A stretch of DNA of 64,000 nt. Origin: Aquibacillus salsiterrae (GTDB lineage: Bacteria > Bacillota > Bacilli > Bacillales > Amphibacillaceae). Below the pieces are notes generated by a model. That model had not been told where the DNA came from. It did not search any database and saw only the letters and a list, made by a program, of their open reading frames with translations. The position numbers and the translations under genes are program-made. The DNA is taken from the NCBI RefSeq assembly GCF_028416595.1, contig NZ_JAMQKC010000011.1, positions 1 through 64,000 on the forward strand. The letters are read 5' to 3'. Positions 17,362 through 28,416 of the stretch are shown here, in pieces; the first letter of the stretch is position 1; each line of letters starts with the position of its first letter.

Positions 17362-18091
17362 AGCCTAAAGCTTGATTAACACGTTGGATAAAGGCTTGTT
17401 TTACCATTTCATGCTCTCCTAAACAGTGACTGAGCAGCAATTGGGCGCTGTTATCTTGATTGTATTGTTCTACTTTTTTAATCATCGATTGAAATAGCAA
17501 ACCATCAAATAACAGGTAAGGTGCGACGATCACCTTTTTCTTCTGTTCGGTTCCGAGCTGGTCAAGCTTTTCCGTAAAGGCCGGTTTGCAAGCAGCCAGA
17601 TAGGCGACATCCACTGGTTTGTCCACTTTTTCACTTAACATGGTCGCAATAGCTTCAATATCCTGTTGAACAGATAACATGTGGCTACCTCTACCAACTA
17701 ATAAGATGGATTCGTATTTGGCAATATCAGCTGCTGTAGCATGGATTCGCTCGACCAAAACGTGAACTAATCGCTCTTGCACTCCTAGCGGGGCACCGTA
17801 ACGAAAAACTATTTCCGGATATTGTTGTGTGACTTTGGCCAATTCTTCTGGTATATCATGCTTATCATGCCCTGCACTGAGTAGTAAAATAGGTACTACT
17901 GCAATTGCTGTTGCGCCTCGGTCAACCAATCTTTTTACCCCTTCTTCAATGGAAGGAGCACATATTTCTAAAAAACAGATTTCTTGTAGCTGCGCATCGA
18001 TTGAATGTTGAATAGATGTTAAAAAATCGATTGCTTCCTCTTCCCCCGCTTTCAGCCGAGTACCATGGCTGACATATAATACACCCTGCAT
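17360..18091 (-). CDS. sirB: Sirohydrochlorin ferrochelatase
   Basis: 243 residues of the CbiX/SirB family, which inserts Fe2+ into sirohydrochlorin in the last step of siroheme synthesis. The active-site His9 lies in VSHGTR, and a second His block LLSAGHDKHDIP occurs near residues 70-81; both are the usual metal-binding side chains. It is the last gene of the minus-strand sulfate-reduction cluster, 15 bases after sumT. This supports supply of siroheme to sulfite reductase (CysI). The usual third gene (SirC, precorrin-2 dehydrogenase) is not in the window. Confidence 0.9.
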   Translation of the reverse strand: MQGVLYVSHGTRLKAGEEEAIDFLTSIQHSIDAQLQEICFLEICAPSIEEGVKRLVDRGATAIAVVPILLLSAGHDKHDIPEELAKVTQQYPEIVFRYGAPLGVQERLVHVLVERIHATAADIAKYESILLVGRGSHMLSVQQDIEAIATMLSEKVDKPVDVAYLAACKPAFTEKLDQLGTEQKKKVIVAPYLLFDGLLFQSMIKKVEQYNQDNSAQLLLSHCLGEHEMVKQAFIQRVNQALG

Positions 18092-18106
18092 CCTTTCACC
18101 CCCAAA

Positions 18107-18868
18107 CTAAAGTTCACTGGAAACCAAGTCGGCACTTAATTCGTCAAACCATTGGATATGCTCACGTAGCTTAACAACCTCACCAATGATAATCATGGAT
18201 GGATTACTAACCTCATCTAACTGGTCTGTAATCGTCGCCAACGTCCCTGTGATCGTTTTTTGCTGTTTAGTCGTTCCCCAATGAATGATTGCAACTGGAG
18301 TCTCTTGGTCCATGCCATGCTCAACTAGCCGGTCCCGCATATCGGGAAATCGTTTAACCCCCATATAGATACAAAGCGTCTCAACCGTCCGGACCAGACT
18401 TCTCCAATAGTCACTCGTATCTTTTTCCGGATTGTATCCGGCGATAAAGGCAACAGACGAGCTTACATTTCGATGGGTTAATGGAATACCTGCATAGGTG
18501 GGTGCAGCAGAGCCAGAAGTAATACCTGGGACAATTTCAAACGGTATCCCTTGTTCACGTAAGACAAAGGCTTCTTCTCCACCACGCCCAAAAATAAGCG
18601 GATCTCCACCTTTGAGACGGGTAACTACTTTATCTTGATTAGCAAATTGGCAGAGCATTGCGTTAATTTCCTCCTGGATGAGTGCGTGTCTACCTGGTTG
18701 TTTTCCACAATAAATTAACTCAGCATCTTGCTTGGCATAGCCTAACAGTTCTCCATTTACTAACCTGTCAAAAAGAATGACATCGGCCTCTTTAATAGCC
18801 CGTAATCCTTTGATTGTAAGTAACTCAGGATCACCCGGTCCTGCTCCTACTAAATAAACCTTACCCAT
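18107..18868 (-). CDS. sumT: Uroporphyrinogen-III C-methyltransferase (SUMT)
   Basis: 253 residues with the SAM-dependent tetrapyrrole methylase pattern: [15 protein letters not shown] near the N-terminus, then [22 protein letters not shown] and YAGIPLTHR. It converts uroporphyrinogen III to precorrin-2, the first step toward siroheme. In B. subtilis the homologue is YlnD in the cysH operon. It lies 21 bases after the SLC13 permease gene and 15 bases before sirB, so it is part of the same operon. Confidence 0.95.
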   Translation of the reverse strand: MGKVYLVGAGPGDPELLTIKGLRAIKEADVILFDRLVNGELLGYAKQDAELIYCGKQPGRHALIQEEINAMLCQFANQDKVVTRLKGGDPLIFGRGGEEAFVLREQGIPFEIVPGITSGSAAPTYAGIPLTHRNVSSSVAFIAGYNPEKDTSDYWRSLVRTVETLCIYMGVKRFPDMRDRLVEHGMDQETPVAIIHWGTTKQQKTITGTLATITDQLDEVSNPSMIIIGEVVKLREHIQWFDELSADLVSSEL

Positions 18869-18889
18869 CGTAAATTCCTCCTGTTCACT

Positions 18890-20677
18890 TTACCATAGCT
18901 GAATCATGAAAATGGTTGAGACCATCACGATTAAACTTAATGGTAATCCAACTTTAACATAATCGGTGAACTTATATCCACCTGGACCATAGACAATTAA
19001 GTTTGTTTGATAACCAATTGGTGACAAGAAGCTTGCCGATGCACCAATTGTAATTAAAATTAAAAAGCTCATTGGGTCTTCACCAAGCCTAGTAGCAGCT
19101 TCTACCGCAATCGGAAACATTAACACAGCAGCAGCACTGTTTGTAATTATTTCGGTAAAAATTACAGTCAATAGATAGAGAAATAATAAAACACCAATCG
19201 TCCCAAATGGGCGTGATAGATAAATTAACTGATTAGCAAGCAAGTCAGCCGCTCCGGTTTTAAACAATGCCTGCCCGACCCCAAACGCACTAGCAATTAG
19301 TAACAGCACATTAATTTGGACATGCTGCTTTGCTTCTTGAGCAGTAATGATTTTACAAGCTAAATAAACCATAACGGAAATACTCATCGCTTTTAACATC
19401 GATAACACATCAAAGCTGACAAGAGCAATCATTACAAGTAATGTCCCAATCGCAATCCATGATTTAGTTTTATCTAACTTATTTAATAGTGGATGGTCAT
19501 GGATTGATGTGACAACGTAAAAATCATTCGATTGCTGGGAACGTTCATGAAAGTCAGTTCCTGCTAACAATAACAAAGTGTCTCCAGGTTTTAAAATAAT
19601 ATCACCAATTTTACTATCGATTCGTTCATTGTGGCGGTGGACGGCGACAATTCCTGAATCATACTTGGCCCGGAACTGGGTATCTTTGATTTTTTGATAT
19701 AAAAGCGATGATTGATGAGAGACTACGACCTCAATAAGCTTACCAGTCCCATTTCTAAGCTTTTCTAGTGTGACATTTGTTCCTGTTTTTATCGTTAACC
19801 CTTTTTTATTTTGTAATTCAGCAATTTTAGAAAGATTTCCGGTAAAAATAAGGCGGTCGTGCGCATGAATTTTCGTTGTTTTCTTCACCGGGTAAATCCG
19901 CTCGCCATTTCGGATAATCGCAATAAGGAAGACGCCCTCTAGACGCCTTAGACCTGCCTCTTCGATTGATTTATTAACAAATGGATTATCCAAATACGGA
20001 TAGTTGTCTTCAACAATTATTTCTGTTAAGTATTCCTTACCATTGTCATCCAATAGGGCATTTGCTTTGTAATCCGGTAACAACTTATAGCCAATAGTGA
20101 CTAAATAAATGATACCAAGAATACTAGCTGGTAAACTATATTTAGCTAAAGTAAATAGTGAGTAGCCTTCCATACCCCTTTCAATCATTAATCCATGGAT
20201 AACTAGATTCGTTGACGTTCCCATCAGCGTAACAATACCACCTAAGATTGATGCATACGAAAGTGGAATTAAAAACTTCGAAGGGGATACCTTGTTTTCT
20301 CGGCACCATTTCCTGACAATTGGGGTAAGCGTTACAACGATTGGTGTATTATTTAAAAAGGCAGATACACCAGTTATTGGAAGTAATAGCTTAAATAATG
20401 AATGTCTTTCTGATTTGTTTGTAGCAAGTAAAAAAGAAATCGACCTCTCAACAAATCCACTTTTTTGAATCGCTCCTGCCACAATGAATAACAAACCAAC
20501 GACAATTGTACCTTCATTGGAAAAACCTGCAAATGTTTCTGTTGGTGTTAAAATCCCTACAACAAAGAAACTAATTAGTGCAACAAAGACGATGATATAT
20601 GGCCGTGCGATCTCTGTTATTAATCCAATAATCATACAAATGACTACAAGAAACGAGAATGCGATCTCCCACGTCAT
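18890..20677 (-). CDS. SLC13-type permease with two TrkA-C domains, probable sulfate transporter
   Basis: About 595 residues. Roughly ten to eleven membrane helices are split by a cytosolic insert (~205-375) with two RCK/TrkA-C-like domains, an arrangement common in bacterial SLC13/ArsB-like permeases of the CitT/DASS clan. NTPIVVT and ITNSAAAV match the anion-binding NT motifs of these carriers. Position between cysC and sumT supports inorganic sulfate (or sulfonate) uptake, the job CysP does in B. subtilis. ATG at 20677 has GGAGGGGGTG upstream; an in-frame GTG at 20686 is also possible. Substrate is inferred from context. Confidence 0.8.
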   Translation of the reverse strand: MTWEIAFSFLVVICMIIGLITEIARPYIIVFVALISFFVVGILTPTETFAGFSNEGTIVVGLLFIVAGAIQKSGFVERSISFLLATNKSERHSLFKLLLPITGVSAFLNNTPIVVTLTPIVRKWCRENKVSPSKFLIPLSYASILGGIVTLMGTSTNLVIHGLMIERGMEGYSLFTLAKYSLPASILGIIYLVTIGYKLLPDYKANALLDDNGKEYLTEIIVEDNYPYLDNPFVNKSIEEAGLRRLEGVFLIAIIRNGERIYPVKKTTKIHAHDRLIFTGNLSKIAELQNKKGLTIKTGTNVTLEKLRNGTGKLIEVVVSHQSSLLYQKIKDTQFRAKYDSGIVAVHRHNERIDSKIGDIILKPGDTLLLLAGTDFHERSQQSNDFYVVTSIHDHPLLNKLDKTKSWIAIGTLLVMIALVSFDVLSMLKAMSISVMVYLACKIITAQEAKQHVQINVLLLIASAFGVGQALFKTGAADLLANQLIYLSRPFGTIGVLLFLYLLTVIFTEIITNSAAAVLMFPIAVEAATRLGEDPMSFLILITIGASASFLSPIGYQTNLIVYGPGGYKFTDYVKVGLPLSLIVMVSTIFMIQLW

Positions 20678-20763
20678 CGCTTTCACCCCCTCCCCGAACC
20701 ACTCGGATCAATAGACACTTAATCCTATCCGTTAACTTGGTATTAACCCCCAAAAAAATCAAC

Positions 20764-21384
20764 TTAATAGACGTTGACAAAGTCTCGTACGTAACCATTT
20801 TCTTTCAAATAGGCAACAATCGTATCCACGGATTCCTCTAGCGTTAATTTATCTGTTTCGATGGTAATTTCTGGACTAGCAGGTTCTTCATACGGCGCAT
20901 CAATCCCGGTAAATCCTTTAATTTCTCCAGCACGGGCTTTTTTATAAAGGCCCTTAGGGTCCCGCTGTTCACATACGTCAATACTTGCTTTCACGTAAAC
21001 TTCAATAAATTCATTTTGATCAAGAATGGCACGGACGTTGTCACGATCCTCGCGGTACGGCGAAATAAATGCTGTTAACGTAATTAATCCTGCATCGACC
21101 ATTAATTTTGATACTTCACCAATACGACGAATATTTTCGGTGCGATCCTCTGGGCTAAAGCCTAAGTTGTTGTTTAAACCGTGACGAATGTTATCTCCAT
21201 CTAAGCGATAAGTGTGGATTCCTAGCTCATACAATTTTTTCTCTAATTCAACCGAAATCGTTGATTTACCAGAACCAGACAGACCTGTAAACCATAACAC
21301 GACGCTTTTGTGCTTATTTAATGCTTGTCGTTGATCCTTTGTTACCTCTGAATCATGCCAAGTAATATTTGTCGCTTTACTCAT
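20764..21384 (-). CDS. cysC: Adenylylsulfate (APS) kinase
   Basis: 206 residues that phosphorylate APS to PAPS with ATP. The Walker A motif [21 protein letters not shown] and [13 protein letters not shown] are all family signatures. It lies after sat in the minus-strand operon with 53 bases between them, then 86 bases to the permease gene. The presence of a kinase makes PAPS available even though CysH looks of the APS-capable type. Confidence 0.96.
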   Translation of the reverse strand: MSKATNITWHDSEVTKDQRQALNKHKSVVLWFTGLSGSGKSTISVELEKKLYELGIHTYRLDGDNIRHGLNNNLGFSPEDRTENIRRIGEVSKLMVDAGLITLTAFISPYREDRDNVRAILDQNEFIEVYVKASIDVCEQRDPKGLYKKARAGEIKGFTGIDAPYEEPASPEITIETDKLTLEESVDTIVAYLKENGYVRDFVNVY

Positions 21385-21437
21385 ATTTATAATTCCTCCT
21401 TTTAAAATTGGACATGAGAGTCTCCCCTCATGTCATA

Positions 21438-22595
21438 TTATGCTTCTTGTTCTTGCATTCCTCTAATTAATACTTCTGCAACTTCTGGGCGAGAGAACTG
21501 TTTCGGTGGTTTTTCACCGTTACGTAACATTTCACGAACTTTCGTACCACTCAAATGAACGTGGTACTCCTTGTCATGCGGGCACGTTTTTGCTGTTCCC
21601 ATGTTTTCACATTTGGTACAGAAGAAAGCATGTTCGAATTTAAAGATTTGAATACCTAACTCATCTTCAAATTGACTAATGAATTCTTGCGCTTCGTATG
21701 TCCCGTAATAATCACCAACACCAGCATGATCACGACCGACAATAAAGTGTGTACAACCATAATTTTTCCGAACGATAGCATGTAAGATTGCTTCCTTCGG
21801 TCCTGCATAACGCATTGCCGCAGGATAAATAACTAATGCAGTCCGGTCTTCTGGATAATAGTTTTTAAGAATTACCTGATAACTTTCCATTCGAACAACT
21901 GCAGAGATATCATCAGACTTTGTTTCACCGACTAATGGATTTAAAAGTAGTCCATCAACTGCTTCAAGCGCACTTTTTTGAATATATTCATGGGCACGGT
22001 GAACAGGGTTACGGGTCTGGAAACCAACAATCGTGTTCCACCCGAAGTCATTAAACATTTGACGCGTTTCACTTGGATCTTTATAAAAAGCAGTGAAATC
22101 CCCGTGGTCTGGACGATTCAATAAAGTAATTGGACCCGCTAAATAAACATCGCCACGTTCGTAAAGTTTTTTCACACCTGGGTGTGCTTCATCAAGCGTA
22201 CCGTACACTTTCTTAGCTTCTAGTTCCTTATCATAAGTGTATTTTTCCTCTAATTGAAGGGTTCCGTAAATGACACCATCTTCCCCTTTTAAAGCAATCT
22301 CATCACCTATCGACAACTGTTCTGCTTTTTCAGTTGTCACTGCTAATGTGATTGGAATACTCCAGACTGTTCCATCTGCAAGTCTAGTACGACTCACGAC
22401 TGACTCATAATCCTCTTCACCTAAGAAACCTGTTAAGGGACTAAATCCACCAATACCAATTAATTCTATATCGGACACAGTCCAAGCCGAGATCGTTAAT
22501 GTTGGAAGTGATGCAGCCTTTGTAAGCGCCTCTTCCCGTTTTTCCCCGCGTAATTCACGATTGATTAATGTTCCTCCGTGTGCTTCGATTGCCAT
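21438..22595 (-). CDS. sat: Sulfate adenylyltransferase (ATP sulfurylase)
   Basis: 385 residues from ATG 22595, which follows AGGGGG at good spacing; an in-frame ATG at 22658 gives 406 residues but is less likely. It activates sulfate to APS. Motifs: [12 protein letters not shown] (ATP-binding HxxH-type), GRDHAGVG, and a four-Cys/His zinc-like segment [17 protein letters not shown] near the end. Second in the cysJI-sat-cysC series, 63 bases after cysI. The size fits the B. subtilis enzyme. Confidence 0.96.
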   Translation of the reverse strand: MAIEAHGGTLINRELRGEKREEALTKAASLPTLTISAWTVSDIELIGIGGFSPLTGFLGEEDYESVVSRTRLADGTVWSIPITLAVTTEKAEQLSIGDEIALKGEDGVIYGTLQLEEKYTYDKELEAKKVYGTLDEAHPGVKKLYERGDVYLAGPITLLNRPDHGDFTAFYKDPSETRQMFNDFGWNTIVGFQTRNPVHRAHEYIQKSALEAVDGLLLNPLVGETKSDDISAVVRMESYQVILKNYYPEDRTALVIYPAAMRYAGPKEAILHAIVRKNYGCTHFIVGRDHAGVGDYYGTYEAQEFISQFEDELGIQIFKFEHAFFCTKCENMGTAKTCPHDKEYHVHLSGTKVREMLRNGEKPPKQFSRPEVAEVLIRGMQEQEA

Positions 22596-22658
22596 ATTTA
22601 TTAACCCCCTGTTTGTTTCGTTACAGAGTTCTGAATCTGCATCGATTCTTTCACTCAT

Positions 22659-24386
22659 TTATGCTTTTGTTGACTCTTTATGAAATTCTCGGCCATCTTC
22701 CACTTTATCTACGTAACCTGCGCGAATGACAAAGTCACCAAAATGTTCGTTCTCTTCTCGTTCTTTCGCATAGCGTAAAAGAATTGGGCGTAATTCTGCC
22801 AATATCTCGTCTTCGCCAATATTTTCACGATACATTTTGTTTAAACGGTCACCTGTGAAGCTTGCACCTAAATACATGTTGTACTTTCCTGGCGCTTTTC
22901 CAATAAACGCAATTTCAGCTAAAGCTGGACGAGCGCATCCATTCGGACATCCTGTCATTCGAATCGTGATTTCTTGTTCACGCAAACCTGCTTCGTCTAA
23001 AATCTCATCCATTTTATCAATCAATGATGGTAAATAACGCTCAGATTCAGCCATCGCTAATCCACATGTTGGAAAGGCTACACATGCCATTGAATTTCTA
23101 CGTAATGCAGAATTTTCTTTTCCATCCGTTAACCCATATTCATCAACAAGCTTCTGAATTTTCGGCTTCATGTAGCTTGTAACATTGGCAATAATTAAAT
23201 TTTGATTTGGAGTCATGCGGAAATCACCAGTATGAATGTTCGCAATTTCCCGCAAAGCTGTTTTTAACTTGTACGTTTCTGTATCAACTACCCGGCCATT
23301 TTGAATAAATAACGTCAGATGCCACTTACCATTGTGACCCTTCACCCAACCATAGCGATCGCCATTACTCTCAAAATAGAAGTCACGCGCTTCTTCTAAC
23401 TCATAGCCTAACCGATTATTTAGCTCGTTTAGTACCCATTCTTTGCCTAGACGGTCAACTGTGTATTTAAAACGTGCATTTTTCCGATTGGAACGGTTTC
23501 CGTAATCACGTTGTATTGTTAAAATTTTCTCAGCAACATCGACCATTTTGTCTTTCGGGCAGAAGCCAATCAGCTTCCCAACCTGTGGATACGTGTCTGT
23601 TTCCCCGTGAGTGCTTCCCATTCCACCACCAACAACAACGTTAAAGCCAACTAATTCCTCATTCTCTATTATTGCAATGAAGCCAATATCTTGCGAATAA
23701 ACATCAATATCGTTAGATGGTGGAACCGCTACACCAATCTTAAACTTCCGTGGTAAATATAGATCACCGTAAATTGGTTCAATCACCTCTTGACTGTCAA
23801 CTACCTTTTCTTCATCAAGCCAAATTTCATGATATGCCCTTGTGCTTGGAAGAAGATGGTCACTAATTTGCTTAGCGTATTCACTAACCTCAGCGTGCAC
23901 ATTGGATTGTGAAGGATTCACGTTACACATCACATTTCTGTTAACATCGCCACAAGCAGCAATCGTATCTAACAGCACTTGATCCATTGCTTGGATTGTT
24001 TTTTTCATGTTCCACTTCAAGATACCATGCAATTGGAATGTCTGACGTGTCGTTAACTTCATTGTACTGTTCCCATATGTTTCACTTAATTCATCCATCG
24101 TTAACCATTGTGCAGGTGTCGCTACTCCAGCAGGTAAGCGAACGCGAATCATAAATTGATAAGCAGGTTCTAATTTCTGTTTTCTCCGCTCATTACGCAA
24201 ATCACGGTCATCTTGCATATAACTTCCGTGGAATTTTAAAATTTTCGTTTGATCGTCCGGTATCGAGGCAGTTATCGGATCTTGAAAACTTTCTTCTAGC
24301 GTCCCACGAAGGTAATTACTTTCTTCCTTCAGTTTCTCGGCAGCATCGGGCGGGCCTGCTTCATATGGAAATCTCTTCTTCGACAT
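22659..24386 (-). CDS. cysI: Sulfite reductase hemoprotein (beta subunit)
   Basis: 575 residues from ATG 24386, preceded by AAAGGGAG; the frame opens further upstream at 24440 without a good RBS. CysI reduces sulfite to sulfide with siroheme and a [4Fe-4S] cluster. The cluster Cys are C435 and C441 ([11 protein letters not shown]), and C480 and C484 (GCPNGC). Siroheme-binding basic residues lie in RMTPNQNL and [11 protein letters not shown]. It starts 40 bases after cysJ, and the heme supply genes sumT and sirB are downstream in the operon. Confidence 0.96.
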   Translation of the reverse strand: MSKKRFPYEAGPPDAAEKLKEESNYLRGTLEESFQDPITASIPDDQTKILKFHGSYMQDDRDLRNERRKQKLEPAYQFMIRVRLPAGVATPAQWLTMDELSETYGNSTMKLTTRQTFQLHGILKWNMKKTIQAMDQVLLDTIAACGDVNRNVMCNVNPSQSNVHAEVSEYAKQISDHLLPSTRAYHEIWLDEEKVVDSQEVIEPIYGDLYLPRKFKIGVAVPPSNDIDVYSQDIGFIAIIENEELVGFNVVVGGGMGSTHGETDTYPQVGKLIGFCPKDKMVDVAEKILTIQRDYGNRSNRKNARFKYTVDRLGKEWVLNELNNRLGYELEEARDFYFESNGDRYGWVKGHNGKWHLTLFIQNGRVVDTETYKLKTALREIANIHTGDFRMTPNQNLIIANVTSYMKPKIQKLVDEYGLTDGKENSALRRNSMACVAFPTCGLAMAESERYLPSLIDKMDEILDEAGLREQEITIRMTGCPNGCARPALAEIAFIGKAPGKYNMYLGASFTGDRLNKMYRENIGEDEILAELRPILLRYAKEREENEHFGDFVIRAGYVDKVEDGREFHKESTKA

Positions 24387-24426
24387 ATTAAAAAACTCCC
24401 TTTCTATCGAACTATCGATCTTAGTC

Positions 24427-26277
24427 TTAATACACATCACGTTGATAACGTTTTGCTTTTCGCATATCCGTGATCAATGCTTCTGCTTCTTCTCTTGTTT
24501 TATTTCCTTCTTGTTCAATAATCGTTAGCAGTGTTTCATGAACATCTTTAGCCATATGTTTCTCATCGCCACAAACGTACACGTAAGCACCTTTTTCTAA
24601 CCATTGATATAGCTCTTTACTCTTCTCAAGCATCCGGTGTTGCACATAAATCTTTTTCTCGGTATCCCGTGAAAAAGCAACATCCATTTTCGTAAGCACA
24701 CCATCTTGCAACCACTTTTGCCACTCGGTTTGATACAGGAAGTCTGTTGTGAAGTGCTGGTCACCAAAGAACAGCCATGATTCACCTTGGGCTTCTAATT
24801 CCTCACGCTCTTCTAAGAAGGAGCGGTATGGCGCAACACCTGTACCAGCACCAATCATAATGACTGGTGTTTCAGGGTTTTCCGGAGGGCGGAAGCTATC
24901 ATTCTTTTGAACATAGACTAATAGATACTCACCAACCTTAGTTCTTTCAGCTATTTGTCCGGAGCAAACACCAATTCGTTCCCGACCATGTGCTAGATAG
25001 CGAACAGTGCCAACGGTTAAGTGTACTTCGTCAGGGTTTGCCTTTAAACTACTTGCAATCGAATAAAGTCTTGATGGCAACTTACGCAAAATTTGAATAA
25101 AGTCTTGTGCCGTTACCTTCCAAGGTCCAAAATCACGAACCAAATCTAACAAGTCGCGCCCTTCTAAGTAGGCATTGATTTCATCTCGGTCACTAGCTAT
25201 TAACGCTCGTAATTTCTCATCAGTCGTTAAACCAGCAGCCTTCTCTAATAACGGCTTCGTTAATGTCGTAATTTCAAAGTGAGAGGTTAATGCTTCGCGC
25301 AACGAAAGCAAGTCACCTTCTTTATTAATTGGTACTGATTCATCCGGATTCCAACCCATTTCCTCAATTAATTCACGTACTAGATCTGGATTGTTTTCTG
25401 GAATAATACCAAGACTATCCCCCGGCTCAAAACTTAAATTCGATCCTTCTAAATCTAATTCTAGATGAATTGTTTCCTTGTTCGAACCACGACCATTAAG
25501 ATTAATAGCCTCTAAGATTTCTGCTTTAAACGGGTTTTTCTTAGAGTACTTTGGTTGGTCAGTGAAGACTTCTGCTTGTTTAAGGGTTGCCTCACGACTC
25601 GCAGGTCCACTTTTTGATTCATTTAGTTTGCTTAATACACCCTTAAACCATTCTTGCGCTGGCTCTTCAAAATCGAGGTCACAATCCATTCTTGGATACA
25701 ATCGTTCTGCACCTAACTCTTCTAAACGTTGATCAAAATCGATTCCAGTCTGACAGAAGAATTCATAGGAACTGTCACCTAATGCTAATACAGAATATCG
25801 TACACCCTCGAGTTTTGGTGCTCGTTTGCTGTGTAAAAATTCGTGAAAAGAAATCGCATTGTCCGGTGGGTCACCATCACCATCTGTGCTTGTAATAATT
25901 AATAAATCTTGAACATTTTTTATTGACTTTGGTTTAAAGTCATCCATTACCGAAACAGAAACTTTAAAATTGTCAATTTTTAGTTTTTCAAAATATTCCT
26001 CGGCAAGTGCTTGGGAGTTCCCTGTATCTGTACCATATAAAATGGTAATCTCTCTCGTTTCCACCTGTGCTTCTTGTTTACTTTCAGACTCTTGCTCCAA
26101 TGCATCTTGAAGCGAGTTGTCCGGTGTAATGATTTGTTGTCCATCAGTCAATTGAACAGGAATAGATAGAAAACCACTTAACCAAATCTTTTGGTTCTCT
26201 GTTAATGTTGGTAACAATTGGTTAAGAAGCTCCACTTGTTCTTGACTAAAAGGACTATTCTTCACTTGTAATTGCAA
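24427..26277 (-). CDS. cysJ: Sulfite reductase flavoprotein (alpha subunit)
   Basis: About 616 residues. A flavodoxin-like domain (~75-215, [14 protein letters not shown] and [10 protein letters not shown]) is followed by a FAD/NADPH reductase part (~240-616, [34 protein letters not shown] and YVCGDE). It passes electrons from NADPH via FAD and FMN to CysI. The frame opens at ATG 26292, but GGGGGTG followed by TTG at 26277 fits better and aligns with the B. subtilis start (QLQV...). It is first in the cysJI-sat-cysC transcript. Confidence 0.95.
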   Translation of the reverse strand: MQLQVKNSPFSQEQVELLNQLLPTLTENQKIWLSGFLSIPVQLTDGQQIITPDNSLQDALEQESESKQEAQVETREITILYGTDTGNSQALAEEYFEKLKIDNFKVSVSVMDDFKPKSIKNVQDLLIITSTDGDGDPPDNAISFHEFLHSKRAPKLEGVRYSVLALGDSSYEFFCQTGIDFDQRLEELGAERLYPRMDCDLDFEEPAQEWFKGVLSKLNESKSGPASREATLKQAEVFTDQPKYSKKNPFKAEILEAINLNGRGSNKETIHLELDLEGSNLSFEPGDSLGIIPENNPDLVRELIEEMGWNPDESVPINKEGDLLSLREALTSHFEITTLTKPLLEKAAGLTTDEKLRALIASDRDEINAYLEGRDLLDLVRDFGPWKVTAQDFIQILRKLPSRLYSIASSLKANPDEVHLTVGTVRYLAHGRERIGVCSGQIAERTKVGEYLLVYVQKNDSFRPPENPETPVIMIGAGTGVAPYRSFLEEREELEAQGESWLFFGDQHFTTDFLYQTEWQKWLQDGVLTKMDVAFSRDTEKKIYVQHRMLEKSKELYQWLEKGAYVYVCGDEKHMAKDVHETLLTIIEQEGNKTREEAEALITDMRKAKRYQRDVY

Positions 26278-26319
26278 AGACAACACCCCCATACAAAGAA
26301 TTTTCGTTGTTTTATCAAA

Positions 26320-26347
26320 ACTATATCACTAAATTGATTAAAAACCA
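26320..26347 (-). promoter_or_regulatory. Likely sigma-A promoter of the cysJ operon
   Basis: On the minus strand TTGGTT (26347-26342), 16-base spacer, TATAGT (26325-26320), about 43 bases before the cysJ TTG. Suggests that cysJI-sat-cysC-permease-sumT-sirB can be transcribed separately from cysH. Confidence 0.55.
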
Positions 26348-26413
26348 ATAATATCAAGTGAAATACTCGGAATTAATCCCAAAAAATAAATCCCTTAATT
26401 GGTAGGATACACC

Positions 26414-27145
26414 TTATCGGCTATTACTTGGTGTGTGCAAGCCACATTCGGTTTTATTCAGTCCTTGCCAGCGACCATTACGACTGTCCCCGCCATCCGC
26501 TACCGGGGAAGTACACGGAATACAACCAATGCTCGGATAATTCCGGTCGTGTAAGTCATTGTAGTCCAACTCATTTTGCTTAATATAATCCCATACATCG
26601 TCCCATGTCCAGTGAATAAGTGGACATACCTTGACAGACTCGAATCGTTCATCTTTATTGACGAAATTGGTCTTGCTTCTAGTTGGTGATTGCTCTCTGC
26701 GTAAACCTGAAATCCAAGCTGTCGCACCACTTAACGCATCCTCGAGTGGTTTGATTTTTCTTATATAACAGCATTGATTAGCATCACGTTTCCAAAGTGC
26801 CGAGCCAAGCTGGTTAGCCTGTTCTTCAACCGACAGCTCTGGCTGTTTCATTTCGATTTGAAGTTTTGGATATCTTATTTTTACCTTTTCGATTAATTCA
26901 TACGTCTCTGGAAAATGTAGTCCAGTATCTAAGAAGACAATCGACGCATCTTCTTTTGCCTGTGCAATTAAATCGATCAAAACAATTCCTTCTGCACCGA
27001 AGCTACAAGCATAGACAATATCGTCGCCGTACGTTTGGTATGCCCAATCGATTACGTGTGCAGCTCCTTTGGTCGTATCCGTTGGGTTCCACCCAGAGAA
27101 CGGATCACCAGTGAAGTTGCTGTATTGAAGTATATTAGTATTCAT
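26414..27145 (-). CDS. cysH: Phosphoadenylyl-/adenylyl-sulfate reductase
   Basis: 243 residues that reduce APS or PAPS to sulfite using thioredoxin. The Cys pattern C125-C126, C208-x2-C211 is the [4Fe-4S] signature of the APS-reductase branch, and the catalytic Cys234 is in TECGLH near the C-terminus. The N-terminal ATP-sulfurylase-like SFGAEG loop binds the nucleotide. TAAGGAGG precedes the ATG. It is placed 97 bases after the YxjG-like gene and 136 bases before cysJ, with a promoter of cysJ in between. The cysC gene in the same cluster shows that PAPS is also made, so dual use, as in B. subtilis, is likely. Confidence 0.93.
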   Translation of the reverse strand: MNTNILQYSNFTGDPFSGWNPTDTTKGAAHVIDWAYQTYGDDIVYACSFGAEGIVLIDLIAQAKEDASIVFLDTGLHFPETYELIEKVKIRYPKLQIEMKQPELSVEEQANQLGSALWKRDANQCCYIRKIKPLEDALSGATAWISGLRREQSPTRSKTNFVNKDERFESVKVCPLIHWTWDDVWDYIKQNELDYNDLHDRNYPSIGCIPCTSPVADGGDSRNGRWQGLNKTECGLHTPSNSR

Positions 27146-27192
27146 AATTTCCTCCTTACATATAAAAGCCTTACGTTATAAAATCTAAGCAA

Positions 27193-27217
27193 TCCGGATA
27201 GAAGGTATCTACCCGGA
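27193..27217. other. Small hairpin between the YxjG-like gene and cysH
   Basis: TCCGGATAGA (27193-27202) / TCTACCCGGA (27208-27217), 10 bp with one G-U pair and a 5-base loop. No T run, so a weak terminator, a regulator site or an mRNA element are all possible. Confidence 0.4.
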
Positions 27218-27242
27218 AAATCTATATTACTACTATTATAGC

Positions 27243-28343
27243 TTATAAAATTTCATTTGCCACATCAACAATATATTTTAATTTCTGCCATTGCTCTTCT
27301 TCCGTTAATTTATTGCCGTGATGCGTGGATGCAAAGCCACATTGTGGGCTGATGCATATTTGTTCAAGCGGTACATATTTACTAGCTTCTTCTACCCGGG
27401 CTTTGATTGCTTCTTTATCTTCTAATTCACCGAACTTGGAAGTAAAGACACCAAGCACGACTTTCGGTCCACCAAGAGGAATATGGTTCAGTGGCTTAAA
27501 TCCACCAGATCGTTCATCATCATATTCTAAGAAAAATCCGTCTACTTTTTCTTTGGCGAATAATGTAGGTGCGATTAAGTCGTAGCTTCCTTCAAAAGCC
27601 CAATTAGAACGGTAATTTCCACGGCAAAGGTGTGTTGTTACAACTAAATCTTCCGGCTTACCTTCTAACACTCCATTAATGACGCGAAGAGCAAGGTCAA
27701 TTAATTTATCCCTTGAATACTTTCCGTCATTAAACGGGATATCAGGAGATGAAAGACCTGCAATATAAACATCGTCAAACTGCAAATATCTGACACCCGC
27801 ATTATAAAAAGCTTGCAGCGCATCACGATACGTTTGAATGACATCCTTTGCGAATTCCTCAATATCAGGGTAAATTGATTCGTCACGAATACCTTTATTA
27901 AACAATTGATTCGGACTAGGAATCGTTAGTTTTGGGACTGCCCGGCCACCAACGATTTCCTTGAATTCCTCGAAATCTTTTAGTTGTGGATGGTTTGGGT
28001 TAAACGACACTTTTCCGTTTACTCGAACATCGTACCGCTCCGTCTCTTCACCTTTAAACTGGAAACCTTGTTCCGGAACGTATCCTTCCACACCGTTTAA
28101 ATGCTCTAAGAAATCAGTATGCCAAAACTTACGTCTAAATTCCCCATCCGTCACTGCCTCTAATCCAATCTCCACTTGCTTGTCAACAATTCGTTTGATT
28201 TCTTCTGTTTCGATTTCATGTAATTCGGTTGCACTAATCGTACCATCAGCAAATTGTTTTCGTGCAAGATGAATTCTTTCTGGACGAAGCAAGCTTCCTA
28301 CGTGATCTGCTTTGAATGGTGCTTTTGTTATTGTTACTGACAT
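27243..28343 (-). CDS. yxjG: Cobalamin-independent methionine synthase-like protein (YxjG/YxjH type)
   Basis: 366 residues, a short MetE-like protein with the C-terminal TIM barrel only. Zinc/thiol ligands appear as His and Cys in THLCRGN (~238) and a C-terminal CISPQCGFAS block with Cys332/Cys337. Members in Bacillus transfer a methyl group to homocysteine or use a related methyl donor, and in B. subtilis they are S-box controlled. Here it is third in the metI-metC series, 73 bases after metC. The methyl donor cannot be read; B. subtilis members may use S-methylmethionine-like substrates. Confidence 0.85.
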   Translation of the reverse strand: MSVTITKAPFKADHVGSLLRPERIHLARKQFADGTISATELHEIETEEIKRIVDKQVEIGLEAVTDGEFRRKFWHTDFLEHLNGVEGYVPEQGFQFKGEETERYDVRVNGKVSFNPNHPQLKDFEEFKEIVGGRAVPKLTIPSPNQLFNKGIRDESIYPDIEEFAKDVIQTYRDALQAFYNAGVRYLQFDDVYIAGLSSPDIPFNDGKYSRDKLIDLALRVINGVLEGKPEDLVVTTHLCRGNYRSNWAFEGSYDLIAPTLFAKEKVDGFFLEYDDERSGGFKPLNHIPLGGPKVVLGVFTSKFGELEDKEAIKARVEEASKYVPLEQICISPQCGFASTHHGNKLTEEEQWQKLKYIVDVANEIL

Positions 28344-28416
28344 TATTGGTCTCCCACTTTCGTTTGTTAGTTTATTTTCATCAAGTTTTCGGATGCATTT
28401 ATTGTAATATCTCGTA

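Noticed and set aside
26278-27242. S-box, T-box or CymR box upstream of cysH or cysJ
   Set aside because: No S-box or T-box signature; only a small hairpin (27193-27217) and an ordinary promoter. A CymR dyad could not be recognised with confidence.
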